A stretch of DNA of 64,000 nt from Erysipelotrichaceae bacterium (GTDB lineage Bacteria > Bacillota_I > Bacilli_A > Erysipelotrichales > Erysipelotrichaceae): NCBI GenBank assembly GCA_016280635.1, contig JAEEHC010000052.1, forward strand, positions 1 to 64,000. The letters are read 5' to 3'. Under the pieces are notes generated by a model. That model ran no database searches. It was not told the DNA's origin and saw only the letters and a list, made by a program, of their open reading frames with translations. The position numbers and the translations under genes are program-made. Below are positions 39,514-48,317 of the stretch, piece after piece; the first letter of the stretch is position 1; each line of letters starts with the position of its first letter.

Positions 39514-39954
39514 TCAGATCTTAACTTCAAACTGCTTATGACAATTGGGACAGATGACATTGTGTCTGCCCTTTTTGTTAGGCAGCCGCAATACCTTTTT
39601 GCAGGCCGGACAGGTGCGGAAGCGGTAATCCTTCCGTTCCCTGAAGCGCCTGATGGTCAGCTTGAAGAGATTGCGGGAATTGTTCTTCAGGTTGACAAAC
39701 CGGGTATTTTCATCGTAGCGGGCCTGAATGTTTTTGGAAAACAGCCGGTAACTGTTATAGATGATCGGGATCCAGACCAGAAGCGAGAAAACATAATTGC
39801 GGAAAACAAAACTCAGGGCGATCAGAACCAGATTAAGAACCGTCAGAAAGCGATAGAGTTCATCAGGCTGGCCGTACCGGCCAACCATGAAGCGCTGGAA
39901 CCTTTCCATCATGCGGTAGCGCAGCTGAGAAAGCTTATAGCGGAAATCATTCAT
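39514..39954 (-). CDS. Small membrane protein with C-terminal zinc ribbon
   Basis: Two TMs then 'RTCPACKKVLRLPNKKGRHNVICPNCHKQFEV'. Confidence 0.75.
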   Translation of the reverse strand: MNDFRYKLSQLRYRMMERFQRFMVGRYGQPDELYRFLTVLNLVLIALSFVFRNYVFSLLVWIPIIYNSYRLFSKNIQARYDENTRFVNLKNNSRNLFKLTIRRFRERKDYRFRTCPACKKVLRLPNKKGRHNVICPNCHKQFEVKI

Positions 39955-39966
39955 GCCATTACCTCC

Positions 39967-40647
39967 TTACAGATAGCAGCAGATCCAGGGCCAGCAGCTG
40001 ATGGAGCCGCCGGAGCAGACCGATAAGAGAAACCAGATCAGCAAGCCCCTGACGCAGGTGGAATTGCGGCTGAAGGGCCGGGAGAACTGGGAACTTCTGG
40101 CGCGGTAGGAAGACCGGCCGTTCTTGATGACATCGCGGATCTGCCGGTATTGAGCGTTATTGGGCTCAAAGCTGCAGGCCCGTTCGATGTGTTCCAGGGC
40201 AACGGTGCGGTTGCCAAGGCCGTAGTTGGCCAGAGCACTCAGGCAGTACCAGCGGGCGTCGTGAACGGCAATGCCGCTTAAGACATTGAGGGCCTGTTGA
40301 AACTGACCGTTATTGACGAAGTTGGTCGCGACATCCAGATCGCTGTAGCTTTGCTGGTTGCGCTGGTTGAAACCGGTGAAATCGTAGAACTGAAAGGGGC
40401 CATAGAAAAACGAATTGGGTTGGGAATAGCCATAGGATGATGACTGGGACTGATAGCCGTAGTTATTAGCCTGACCGCTTTTGATCAGGTCATAGGCAGC
40501 ATTGACTTCTGCCATCTTTTCGGCGGCAGCCTTGTCATTGGGATTCAGGTCCGGGTGATACTTCTTGGCCAGAGCGCGGTAAGCCTTGGTTATCTCCTCA
40601 TCGGAGGCGCTGCGGCTGACCCCCAGCACTTCATAGGGATCTCTCAT
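39967..40647 (-). CDS. DnaJ (J-domain) protein with TPR-like region and C-terminal TM
   Basis: '[34 protein letters not shown]'; HPD motif. Confidence 0.88.
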   Translation of the reverse strand: MRDPYEVLGVSRSASDEEITKAYRALAKKYHPDLNPNDKAAAEKMAEVNAAYDLIKSGQANNYGYQSQSSSYGYSQPNSFFYGPFQFYDFTGFNQRNQQSYSDLDVATNFVNNGQFQQALNVLSGIAVHDARWYCLSALANYGLGNRTVALEHIERACSFEPNNAQYRQIRDVIKNGRSSYRARSSQFSRPFSRNSTCVRGLLIWFLLSVCSGGSISCWPWICCYL

Positions 40648-41440
40648 GACGTTTCTCCTTTCGCTTATGCAGGTCGTACTTACTCCAGATGCCGGAGTAA
40701 ATGATGTTTTCCAATATTGTTTCGTTGATGTTCAGCTTGCGGTAGGCGGCATCGACATCCTCCATTACCATCATGAGCATATCCTCAAAGCTGACGCTTT
40801 CGAAGGCGGTAAGCGGATTGTAGCGGCCTTTCTTCAGATCATCCTTCAGGTCGATGACCGCATCCAGCAGATAGATGAACCGGCCCAGATGGAAGCCCAG
40901 ACGCTCCAGATCTTCGTTTTCGTTGACCTTGAGCAGTTCACCCATCAGCCGTCCGAAGTGGCTGGCTCCCAGATCAGGATTGAGGATGTTGTCCTTTTCG
41001 ATCAGGGAGATCTGGTGCAGCTGCTGTTTTATCACTTCGCATTTCTGCGGGTACTTTTCCTCAATCGTCCGTACCCAGTCCTGCAGTCTGTCAGCGTTTT
41101 TGCGGGCCGAAGTGCTGTTGTCATCAGCAACATCATCGAGGAACTTATAGTAGCTCAGATAGATGTTCATGTCCGCACAGTATTCGCTGAAGGCGTTATA
41201 AATTGCTTCGTGCTTTTTCAGCGGATGCAGAGGACAGCGCTCTGTTATGACGGTGTTGTCCTGCGGGTAAACGCTGGAGAGCAGGATGGTAATAAAGGTA
41301 AAGTCGTAAGTCAGCGTCTTTCGGCCGGTATTGCCGTAGCCGGCAAAAAGCCGGTTGCACAGTCCGCAGTACCAGCTGCGGTAGCGCTGATTATCCGGCT
41401 TGGACAGTTCAGTGTAATTGGTCGTCAGATAGCCGAACAT
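40631..41440 (-). CDS. DUF5685-like protein (cysteine-containing)
   Basis: '[31 protein letters not shown]'; located next to J-domain gene; ATG at 41440 preferred. Confidence 0.75.
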   Translation of the reverse strand: MFGYLTTNYTELSKPDNQRYRSWYCGLCNRLFAGYGNTGRKTLTYDFTFITILLSSVYPQDNTVITERCPLHPLKKHEAIYNAFSEYCADMNIYLSYYKFLDDVADDNSTSARKNADRLQDWVRTIEEKYPQKCEVIKQQLHQISLIEKDNILNPDLGASHFGRLMGELLKVNENEDLERLGFHLGRFIYLLDAVIDLKDDLKKGRYNPLTAFESVSFEDMLMMVMEDVDAAYRKLNINETILENIIYSGIWSKYDLHKRKEKRHERSL

Positions 41441-41453
41441 CGACAGGCAACCC

Positions 41454-41714
41454 TTAGTAGAAATCGTAGCCTTCCAACTCGACGGTTCCTTCCTGGAGAA
41501 CGACATCCTGAACTTCCGGCACTTCGGACATGATCCAGGACTTGATGCCGTCGTTGAGGGTGGTACCGATCAGCGAGCAGCCGATGCAGGCGCCGGAAAG
41601 CGCGATGGTAACAATGCCATCCTTATAGGAGATGTATTCCAGATCGCCGCCATCGGCAAGGATGTACGGTCTGATGTGTTCGATGATCTTGATGATCTTG
41701 GTTTCAGCATCCAT
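41454..41714 (-). CDS. NifU C-terminal-domain Fe-S scaffold protein
   Basis: 'IRPYILADGGDLEYISYKDGIVTIALSGACIGCSLIGTTL'; CxxC. Confidence 0.9.
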   Translation of the reverse strand: MDAETKIIKIIEHIRPYILADGGDLEYISYKDGIVTIALSGACIGCSLIGTTLNDGIKSWIMSEVPEVQDVVLQEGTVELEGYDFY

Positions 41715-41728
41715 GATAAATCAACCCC

Positions 41729-42175
41729 TTAATGCATGATCAGGTACAGTAAGCCGCTTACCGTCAGCCCCAGGATCAGTCCGAAGAATACTTCGACATA
41801 AGTGTGGCCCAGTACCTCTTTCATTTTCTTCTCATATACCGGATCATCAACGCTTAACAGGGCCAGTTCCCTGAGATCGTTGACGATCTTCTCGGTAAGT
41901 TCAATGTTCTGCCCGGCATAATAGCGCACATTGGCGGCGTCATAACAGACGATCAGTCCGAAGACAAGCACGATGGCAAACCCGGTGGAATCAAAGCCGT
42001 CCTTCAGTCCGGTGGCCAGAGCCAGAGCGGCTACGGCCGCGGAATGGGAAGAGGGCATGCCGCCGGTAGCGAAAAACAGTTTCCACTTCCACTCGTGATT
42101 GATAAGCCTGTGACAGAATGGTTTCAGGATCTGGGCGGCCAGCGCCGCCAGACCGGCTGCGTATAACGTGTACAT
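41729..42175 (-). CDS. Divergent PAP2 family membrane protein
   Basis: 'FFATGGMPSSHSAAVAALALATGL', 'LGHTYVEVFFGLILG'. Confidence 0.9.
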   Translation of the reverse strand: MYTLYAAGLAALAAQILKPFCHRLINHEWKWKLFFATGGMPSSHSAAVAALALATGLKDGFDSTGFAIVLVFGLIVCYDAANVRYYAGQNIELTEKIVNDLRELALLSVDDPVYEKKMKEVLGHTYVEVFFGLILGLTVSGLLYLIMH

Positions 42176-42283
42176 TGAATCACCTTACCTATAATAGCAT
42201 AAATCATCGGTTAAAACATTAATGAGACACTCAGTTTATGTGAATGAGGTGGCGATTTTTGTTATAATAGTAATGGTGGTAAA

Positions 42284-42634
42284 ATGCATAAGATTGGACA
42301 GCTGATCCCGGTAACGGTGACCGGTGTCAAGCCGTATGGGGCCTTTGTCAGAACTGATGACGGGGCCAGCGGGCTGATACACATCTCCGAGATCTCGGAA
42401 TTCTACATCAGAGACGTCAGCCGCTTCTTCAACAAGGGGGAGAAACTGGTCGTCAAGATCATCGACATTGACGCCAACGGTCAGCTGCGGCTTTCCCTGA
42501 AGGCCATTCAGTCTAACCGCAAAGGCGCCATTCCCACCAAAAGGGACATCAGCGCCATCAATACCATCGGCTTTGATTCACTTAAGGAAAAACTGCCTGT
42601 CTGGATCAGTCAGGCGAAAAAGGAGAATAAATGA
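42284..42634 (+). CDS. S1 RNA-binding domain protein (YugI/CvfD-like)
   Basis: 'GQLIPVTVTGVKPYGAFVRTDDGASGLIHISEIS'. Confidence 0.88.
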   Translation: MHKIGQLIPVTVTGVKPYGAFVRTDDGASGLIHISEISEFYIRDVSRFFNKGEKLVVKIIDIDANGQLRLSLKAIQSNRKGAIPTKRDISAINTIGFDSLKEKLPVWISQAKKENK

Positions 42635-43905
42635 TTAAATTAGATTACACCAATACTTCTCTGAAGGAAGATCTCAGCGCCTATCAGAAGCGCGTCAGCG
42701 AGATCCATCAGCAGCTGCTGGACAAAAACTGCCTGGGCAGCGACTTCGTCGGCTGGCTGGACTGGCCGCTGAACTATGACAAGGAAGAATTTGCCAGAAT
42801 CAAGGAAACCGCTAAGGAGATCCGGGAAAGAGCGGATGTCCTGATCGTCTGCGGTATCGGTGGCTCCTATCTGGGTGCCCGCAGCGCCATTGAGATGATG
42901 AAGGGCTTGTATCCCGATGACAAGCTGGAGATCATCTTCTCCGGCAATACCGTCTCCTCAACCTATCTGGCCCAGACCCTGAAGCACATCGAAGGCAAGA
43001 GCGTCTACGTCAATGTCATCTCCAAGTCCGGCACGACCACCGAAACGGCCGTTGCCTTCAGACTGTATGAGCAGTATCTTGAGGAAAAATATGGAAAGCA
43101 AGAGGCTGCCCGGCGCATCATCGCCACTACCGACAAGGCCCGGGGCACGCTGAAGAATCTGGCGGATAAGAAGGGCTACCGTACCTTTGTCATTCCCGAT
43201 GACATCGGCGGCCGCTATTCTGTCTTTACCGCTGTTGGCTTATTGCCGATCGCGGCAGCCGGTTTGGACATCGATAAGCTGATGGCCGGCAGTGCCAAGG
43301 CCCGGGAGGATTTCCTGAGCGATGATCTGAACAAGAACGCTGCCTATCAGTATGCCGTGTTAAGACGCATTGAGGAAAAACAGGGCAACACCGTCGAGTT
43401 CTTTGTCAGCTATGAACCCTCACTGACGATGACCGCTGAGTGGTGGAAACAGCTTTATGGCGAATCCGAAGGCAAGGAAGGAAAGGGCGTACTGCCGGCT
43501 TCCGTAACCTTTACCACCGACCTGCACTCGATGGGCCAGTTCATTCAGGAAGGTACCAAGAACTTCTTTGAAACGACCCTGATGATCGATAAGCCGATGG
43601 AAGATCTGATCTTCCCGGCTGATGAGGATAATCTGGATAACATGAACTACCTGGCCGGTAAGAGCATTGACTGGGTCAACAAGATGGCCTTCCAGGGTAC
43701 CGTAGATGCTCACTTCAACACCGGCGGCAATGACAACATCATCATTCACCTGCCCGATAACAGTGAATTCAGCTACGGCTACATGATCTACTTCTTCTTC
43801 AAGGCCTGTGCCATGACCGTTCTGTTACTGGATGTCAACCCGTTCAATCAGCCCGGCGTTGAGGTCTACAAGAAGAATATGTTCAAACTTTTGGGCAAAA
43901 TCTAA
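42631..43905 (+). CDS. pgi: Glucose-6-phosphate isomerase
   Basis: 'VCGIGGSYLGARSAIEMM', 'VISKSGTTTETAVAFR', 'GRYSVFTAVGLLPIA'. Confidence 0.96.
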   Translation: MIKLDYTNTSLKEDLSAYQKRVSEIHQQLLDKNCLGSDFVGWLDWPLNYDKEEFARIKETAKEIRERADVLIVCGIGGSYLGARSAIEMMKGLYPDDKLEIIFSGNTVSSTYLAQTLKHIEGKSVYVNVISKSGTTTETAVAFRLYEQYLEEKYGKQEAARRIIATTDKARGTLKNLADKKGYRTFVIPDDIGGRYSVFTAVGLLPIAAAGLDIDKLMAGSAKAREDFLSDDLNKNAAYQYAVLRRIEEKQGNTVEFFVSYEPSLTMTAEWWKQLYGESEGKEGKGVLPASVTFTTDLHSMGQFIQEGTKNFFETTLMIDKPMEDLIFPADEDNLDNMNYLAGKSIDWVNKMAFQGTVDAHFNTGGNDNIIIHLPDNSEFSYGYMIYFFFKACAMTVLLLDVNPFNQPGVEVYKKNMFKLLGKI

Positions 43906-43933
43906 TCAAAATAAAACAAAACTAATATATGAG

Positions 43934-43968
43934 AGTGCGAATATGTTCTATTTTCGCACTTTTATTTT
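43934..43968 (+). terminator. Rho-independent terminator of pgi
   Basis: AGTGCGAA-(11 nt)-TTCGCACT-TTTATTTT. Confidence 0.85.
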
Positions 43969-43972
43969 GTAA

Positions 43973-44017
43973 AACAGAACAAATTCTGTTGACTAAGAGG
44001 GTATGGAGGCGTAGTAT
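43973..44017 (+). promoter_or_regulatory. Promoter with perfect inverted-repeat operator-like site overlapping -35
   Basis: AACAGAA-CAAA-TTCTGTT (43973-43990) overlapping TTGACT-N17-TAGTAT. Confidence 0.7.
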
Positions 44018-44044
44018 GTACTTGTTATGAAAAAGGAGATCGTT

Positions 44045-45025
44045 ATGAAAAAACTTCTTATCGCATTATTAACCGTACTGATGACCCTCAGCTTTGCCGG
44101 CTGCAGTTCATCAAAATCCGATAAAATCGTCATCTATACCTGTCAGGAAGAAGAGCGCATTCAGGCCATGAAGGCTGCCATTTCCGAAAAGTTCCCGGAT
44201 CTCGACATCGTCATCGAACAGGTCGGAACCGGCAATCTGGCCGCGAAAATCAAGACCGAAGGTACCGGCATTGAAGCCGACATCATCGTTGACCTGGAAG
44301 CTGCCCACATGGAGAATCTGAAGGACAACTTCGCTGATCTTTCTTCCTTTGATACATCCGCCTTTGTTGAAGGCGTCAATCCCGCTCATCACAAGTATGT
44401 CATGTGGGTAAAGCAGTACTGCGGCATTACCTTAAACGCAGCATACTTCCGCGAGCACAACTGGGAATACCCCAAGACTTATGAAGATCTGCTGGACAGC
44501 AGATATCAGGGCTTACTGGCCATGCCTGACCCGACTACTTCCGGTACCGGCTATGCCTACTATCTGAATGTTGTCAACATGGTTGGCGAAGACAAGGCTC
44601 TGGAATACTTCAAGGCCTTAGCCGGCAATGCCAAACAGTTCACTTCCTCAGGAAGCGGCCCGATCAGCTTATTAAAGCAGGGCGAGATCGTTCTGGCCAT
44701 GGGCATGGTCTTCCAGGGCGTCGCTGAGATCAATGACGGTGCTGACTATGCAGTCATTGAACTGGAAAGCGGCGATCCCTACAACCAGACCGGTGCTGCC
44801 ATCATCTCCGGCAGAGAAAACAAGGAACACGTTGCCGAAGTCTTCCAGTGGTTCATTACTGATGCCCACCTGATCGACTGTGAGCAGTTCTGCCCGGGCA
44901 ACATCATGAAGAACGAAACCACCAAAATTCCCAACTACCCGCACATCAACCAGGATGCTGACATGAATGGTCTTGACAGCATCAGCCGCAAGAGCGAACT
45001 GTTAGGAAAGTGGGACTTATCATGA
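44045..45025 (+). CDS. ABC transporter substrate-binding lipoprotein (iron/2-aminoethylphosphonate type)
   Basis: Lipobox 'LSFAGCS'; 'DKIVIYTCQEEERIQAMKAAISEKFPDLDIVIEQVGTGNLAAKIKTEG'. Confidence 0.85.
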   Translation: MKKLLIALLTVLMTLSFAGCSSSKSDKIVIYTCQEEERIQAMKAAISEKFPDLDIVIEQVGTGNLAAKIKTEGTGIEADIIVDLEAAHMENLKDNFADLSSFDTSAFVEGVNPAHHKYVMWVKQYCGITLNAAYFREHNWEYPKTYEDLLDSRYQGLLAMPDPTTSGTGYAYYLNVVNMVGEDKALEYFKALAGNAKQFTSSGSGPISLLKQGEIVLAMGMVFQGVAEINDGADYAVIELESGDPYNQTGAAIISGRENKEHVAEVFQWFITDAHLIDCEQFCPGNIMKNETTKIPNYPHINQDADMNGLDSISRKSELLGKWDLS

Positions 45026-45786
45026 GTGAATTCTTTGAAGCCAGGAACATAACCAAGCATTTCAATAAGAAACTTATCCTTAATGACGTATCCTTTACCG
45101 TCAACAAGGGGGAACTGATGTCCATCATCGGTCCTTCCGGCTGCGGCAAGACCACGCTGTTAAGAATGATGATCGGTCTGGAAACCGCTGACAGTGGCCG
45201 GATGTACCTGGAAGGCCAGGACATTACCGATCTGCATCCTTCCAAGCGCAACATGGGCATCGTCTTCCAGAACTATTCCCTCTTTGAGAACATGAACGTT
45301 CTGGAAAACGTCGCCTACCCGCTGCGCAACAAGCGCAAGATCAGCAAGGAAGAATCCGTCAAGCAGGCTCTGGAACTTCTGGAAATGGTCAAGCTGACTG
45401 ATGAGCAGAAGAAGTATCCCGCTCAGCTTTCCGGCGGCCAGAGACAGCGTGTCGCCATCATCCGTACCTTGGCCCTGCAGCCGGACATCATCCTGTTCGA
45501 CGAACCGATGAGCGCCCTTGATGCCAACATCCGTCTGACTCTGCAGAAGGAACTGAAGGCTCTGCAGAAGCGCACTCACACCACCATGTGCTATGTTACC
45601 CATGACGTTGAGGAAGCCTATCTGCTTTCCGATCGGATCATGATCATTGATGAGGGCGTCATCCAGCAGCTGGATACCCCGACCAACATCTTCGTCAATC
45701 CGGCCAATGACTTTGTCCGGGAATTCGTCAACGGACACATTCTCGACAAGATGGAGTCGTTAGAAAGCGTCGTGCCGCATGTATAA
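45022..45786 (+). CDS. ABC transporter ATP-binding protein
   Basis: 'IGPSGCGKTTLLRM', 'LSGGQRQRVAIIRTLAL', 'ILFDEPMSALDANIR'. Confidence 0.95.
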   Translation: MSEFFEARNITKHFNKKLILNDVSFTVNKGELMSIIGPSGCGKTTLLRMMIGLETADSGRMYLEGQDITDLHPSKRNMGIVFQNYSLFENMNVLENVAYPLRNKRKISKEESVKQALELLEMVKLTDEQKKYPAQLSGGQRQRVAIIRTLALQPDIILFDEPMSALDANIRLTLQKELKALQKRTHTTMCYVTHDVEEAYLLSDRIMIIDEGVIQQLDTPTNIFVNPANDFVREFVNGHILDKMESLESVVPHV

Positions 45787-47359
45787 GAAGAACCGCGCAT
45801 TGGGCATTCTTCTGACCGTCTTCTTTACGGTTACCGTCCTGGTTCCCTTTTTCAGCCTGATCACTGCCATCGAGCCCGGCTCACTGGCCCCGCTGCTGCA
45901 GTCGGAACAGTTCAAGAAAGCGCTGCTTAACTCGCTTTCGGTAACCTCCTTTTCAACGGTCATTGCCCTGTCCATTGCCTATGTGATCGCCTTTACGATC
46001 AACCGGACCAAGATCAGACACCGGGAATTTCTGACCATGCTGTTCACGCTGCCAATGCTGATCCCGTCCATTTCCCACGGCATTGGCTTCATCAACCTGT
46101 TTGGTACCAATGGCCTGATCGCCAACCTGAACATCTTCGGCTTCAAGGGAATCGTGATGGGAAGCATCATGTATTCCTTCCCGACCGCCTTTCTGATGTT
46201 CAATGATGCCTTCAAGTACATTGACAACTCCCTGTATGAAAACGCCCGCGTTCTGGGTCTGAACCGCTGGGAAACCTTCCGGAAGATCACTTTCCCTTAC
46301 ATGCGCAAGTCCTTCTTCCCCTCCCTGTTTGCGGTATTTACCCTGATCTTTACCGACTATGGCGTACCATTAACCATCGGGGGCAACTACATCACCCTGC
46401 CGGTCTACCTCTACAAGCAGGTCATCGGCTTGCTGGACTTCTCCAAGGGAACGATCATCGGTCTGTTCCTACTGATCCCGGCTACCATTTCCTTCTTGAT
46501 GGATGCCTTCCGCAAGGATCATGAGGTCAACGACAACGTCGTCAATCCCTATGTCGTTCAGCCCAACAAGGTCAGAGACGTCATCTGCGCGGCAGTGTCC
46601 TATTCGGTCATCGTGCTGATGGTTGCCATTCTGGGTTCCTTCGTCTACCTGTCCTTTGTCCACAAGTTCCCCTCGGACATGTCACTGTCCCTGGACCACT
46701 TCGGCTATCTGGCCCGCAATGATCTGAGCAAGTATTTCTTCAATTCCCTGATCATCTCGGTGGCTACTTCCGTTCTGGGTACCGCCATCGCCTATGCCAG
46801 TGCCGTCATGGTCACCCGCAGCAACAACAACCTGCGCAAGCTGATCCACATTCTCTCCATCGTTTCAATGTCCATTCCCGGCATCGTTCTGGGTCTGTCC
46901 TACATCATCGCCTTCCGCAAGACGCCGGTGTTCAACACCTATGTGATCATTGTCATCTGTAACATCGTCCACTTCACTTCTTCACCTTATTTATTGGCCT
47001 ATAACGCCCTCAATAAGGTAAACAAGACCTATGAAGACCTCGGTGCTACCTATGACATCAACACCGCCAAGATCACCTGGAAGGTTCTTATCCCGGTCAC
47101 CCGGGGAACGATATTGGAGATGTTCAGCTACATCTTCGTCAACTCGATGATGACCATCAGTGCCGTGGCCTTCCTGTACAACAGTTCGACCATGCCGCTG
47201 TCCCTGCTCATCAACCGCTATGAAAACTCCCTGATGATGGAGGAAACCGCCATCATCTCCCTGCTCATCCTGGTAGTCAACCTGCTGGTGAAGAGCGCTG
47301 TCTACCTGATCAAGAGAAAGGATGCCAGGAGGAAGAAAGAACATGAGCTTAACTTATAA
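45779..47359 (+). CDS. ABC transporter permease, fused two-domain type (FbpB/PhnUV-like)
   Basis: 526 aa, about 12 TMs, two EAA-like loops ('LYENARVLGLNRWETFRKITFPYMRKS' and 'YEDLGATYDINTAKITWKVLIPVTRG'). Confidence 0.92.
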   Translation: MYKKNRALGILLTVFFTVTVLVPFFSLITAIEPGSLAPLLQSEQFKKALLNSLSVTSFSTVIALSIAYVIAFTINRTKIRHREFLTMLFTLPMLIPSISHGIGFINLFGTNGLIANLNIFGFKGIVMGSIMYSFPTAFLMFNDAFKYIDNSLYENARVLGLNRWETFRKITFPYMRKSFFPSLFAVFTLIFTDYGVPLTIGGNYITLPVYLYKQVIGLLDFSKGTIIGLFLLIPATISFLMDAFRKDHEVNDNVVNPYVVQPNKVRDVICAAVSYSVIVLMVAILGSFVYLSFVHKFPSDMSLSLDHFGYLARNDLSKYFFNSLIISVATSVLGTAIAYASAVMVTRSNNNLRKLIHILSIVSMSIPGIVLGLSYIIAFRKTPVFNTYVIIVICNIVHFTSSPYLLAYNALNKVNKTYEDLGATYDINTAKITWKVLIPVTRGTILEMFSYIFVNSMMTISAVAFLYNSSTMPLSLLINRYENSLMMEETAIISLLILVVNLLVKSAVYLIKRKDARRKKEHELNL

Positions 47360-48248
47360 TCAGTTTGAAATACTGACCTACCTGGAGAAGAACCCCCAGG
47401 AAAAGGTCTCCCAGCGTCAGCTGTCCCAGGATCTGAAGCTTTCCCTGTCCACCATCAACAAGACGATCGGTGAACTGGATGATTTGGATTATGTCAAGTA
47501 CGATTCTTCACTGATCCTGACCATGGCCGGTCTGAAGGCTCTGGAGCCCTACCGGGTCAGACGGGCGATCATGCTGGCAGCCGGTTTCGGCTCCCGAATG
47601 GTACCGCTGACTCTCAATACCCCCAAGCCGATGATCAAGGTCCATGGCAAGCCGATGATCGAGACCCTGCTGGATGCCTGCGTCAAGGCGGAGATCCAGG
47701 AGATCATCGTCGTCATCGGTTATCTGGGAGAGCAGTTTGAGATCCTCAAGAAGAAGTATCCCAACATCATCTTCCTCACTAATGACCTCTATAATGAGAC
47801 CAACAACATCTCCTCCGCCCTGGTCGCCAAGGATTTCTTCCAGAGCGCCTACGTCATGGAGAGCGATCTGGTCCTCTATAACGACAGCCTGATCAGAAAG
47901 TATGAGTATCACTCAAACTTCTTGGGCAAGTATGTTCACCGCACTGATGACTGGTGCTTTGAGGTAAACAAGAAGGGCATCATCACCGAGGAAAAGGTCG
48001 GCGGCATTGACTGTTATCACATGTACGGCATTTCCTTCTTCAGTGCTGAAGACGGCCTGAAACTGGCCACTGACATTCCGGAAGTCTATGAGTCTCCGGG
48101 CGGAAAGGAAAAGTACTGGGAACAGGTACCGCTGGTCTACCGCCGCAAGAACTACAATGTTCACATCCGGGAATGCCATGAGGATGACATTGTCGAGATC
48201 GATACCTTCAATGAACTGAAGCAGATCGATCATGTCTATGATTGTTAG
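47343..48248 (+). CDS. Winged-helix domain fused to LicC/phosphocholine-cytidylyltransferase-like nucleotidyltransferase
   Basis: N-term 'NQFEILTYLEKNPQEKVSQRQLSQDLKLSLSTINKTIGELDDLDYV' wHTH; 'RRAIMLAAGFGSRMVPLTLNTPKPMIKVHGKPMIETLL' NTP-transferase signature. Confidence 0.9.
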   Translation: MSLTYNQFEILTYLEKNPQEKVSQRQLSQDLKLSLSTINKTIGELDDLDYVKYDSSLILTMAGLKALEPYRVRRAIMLAAGFGSRMVPLTLNTPKPMIKVHGKPMIETLLDACVKAEIQEIIVVIGYLGEQFEILKKKYPNIIFLTNDLYNETNNISSALVAKDFFQSAYVMESDLVLYNDSLIRKYEYHSNFLGKYVHRTDDWCFEVNKKGIITEEKVGGIDCYHMYGISFFSAEDGLKLATDIPEVYESPGGKEKYWEQVPLVYRRKNYNVHIRECHEDDIVEIDTFNELKQIDHVYDC

Positions 48249-48271
48249 CCGCTGATTGCCAGCGGCTTTTT
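48247..48271 (+). terminator. Rho-independent terminator
   Basis: AGCCGCTG-ATTGC-CAGCGGCT-TTTTC. Confidence 0.88.
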
Positions 48272-48317
48272 CTATGGTTTATAATAGAAATGATATGAAA
48301 AGAAAAGAGGTTTTGAA

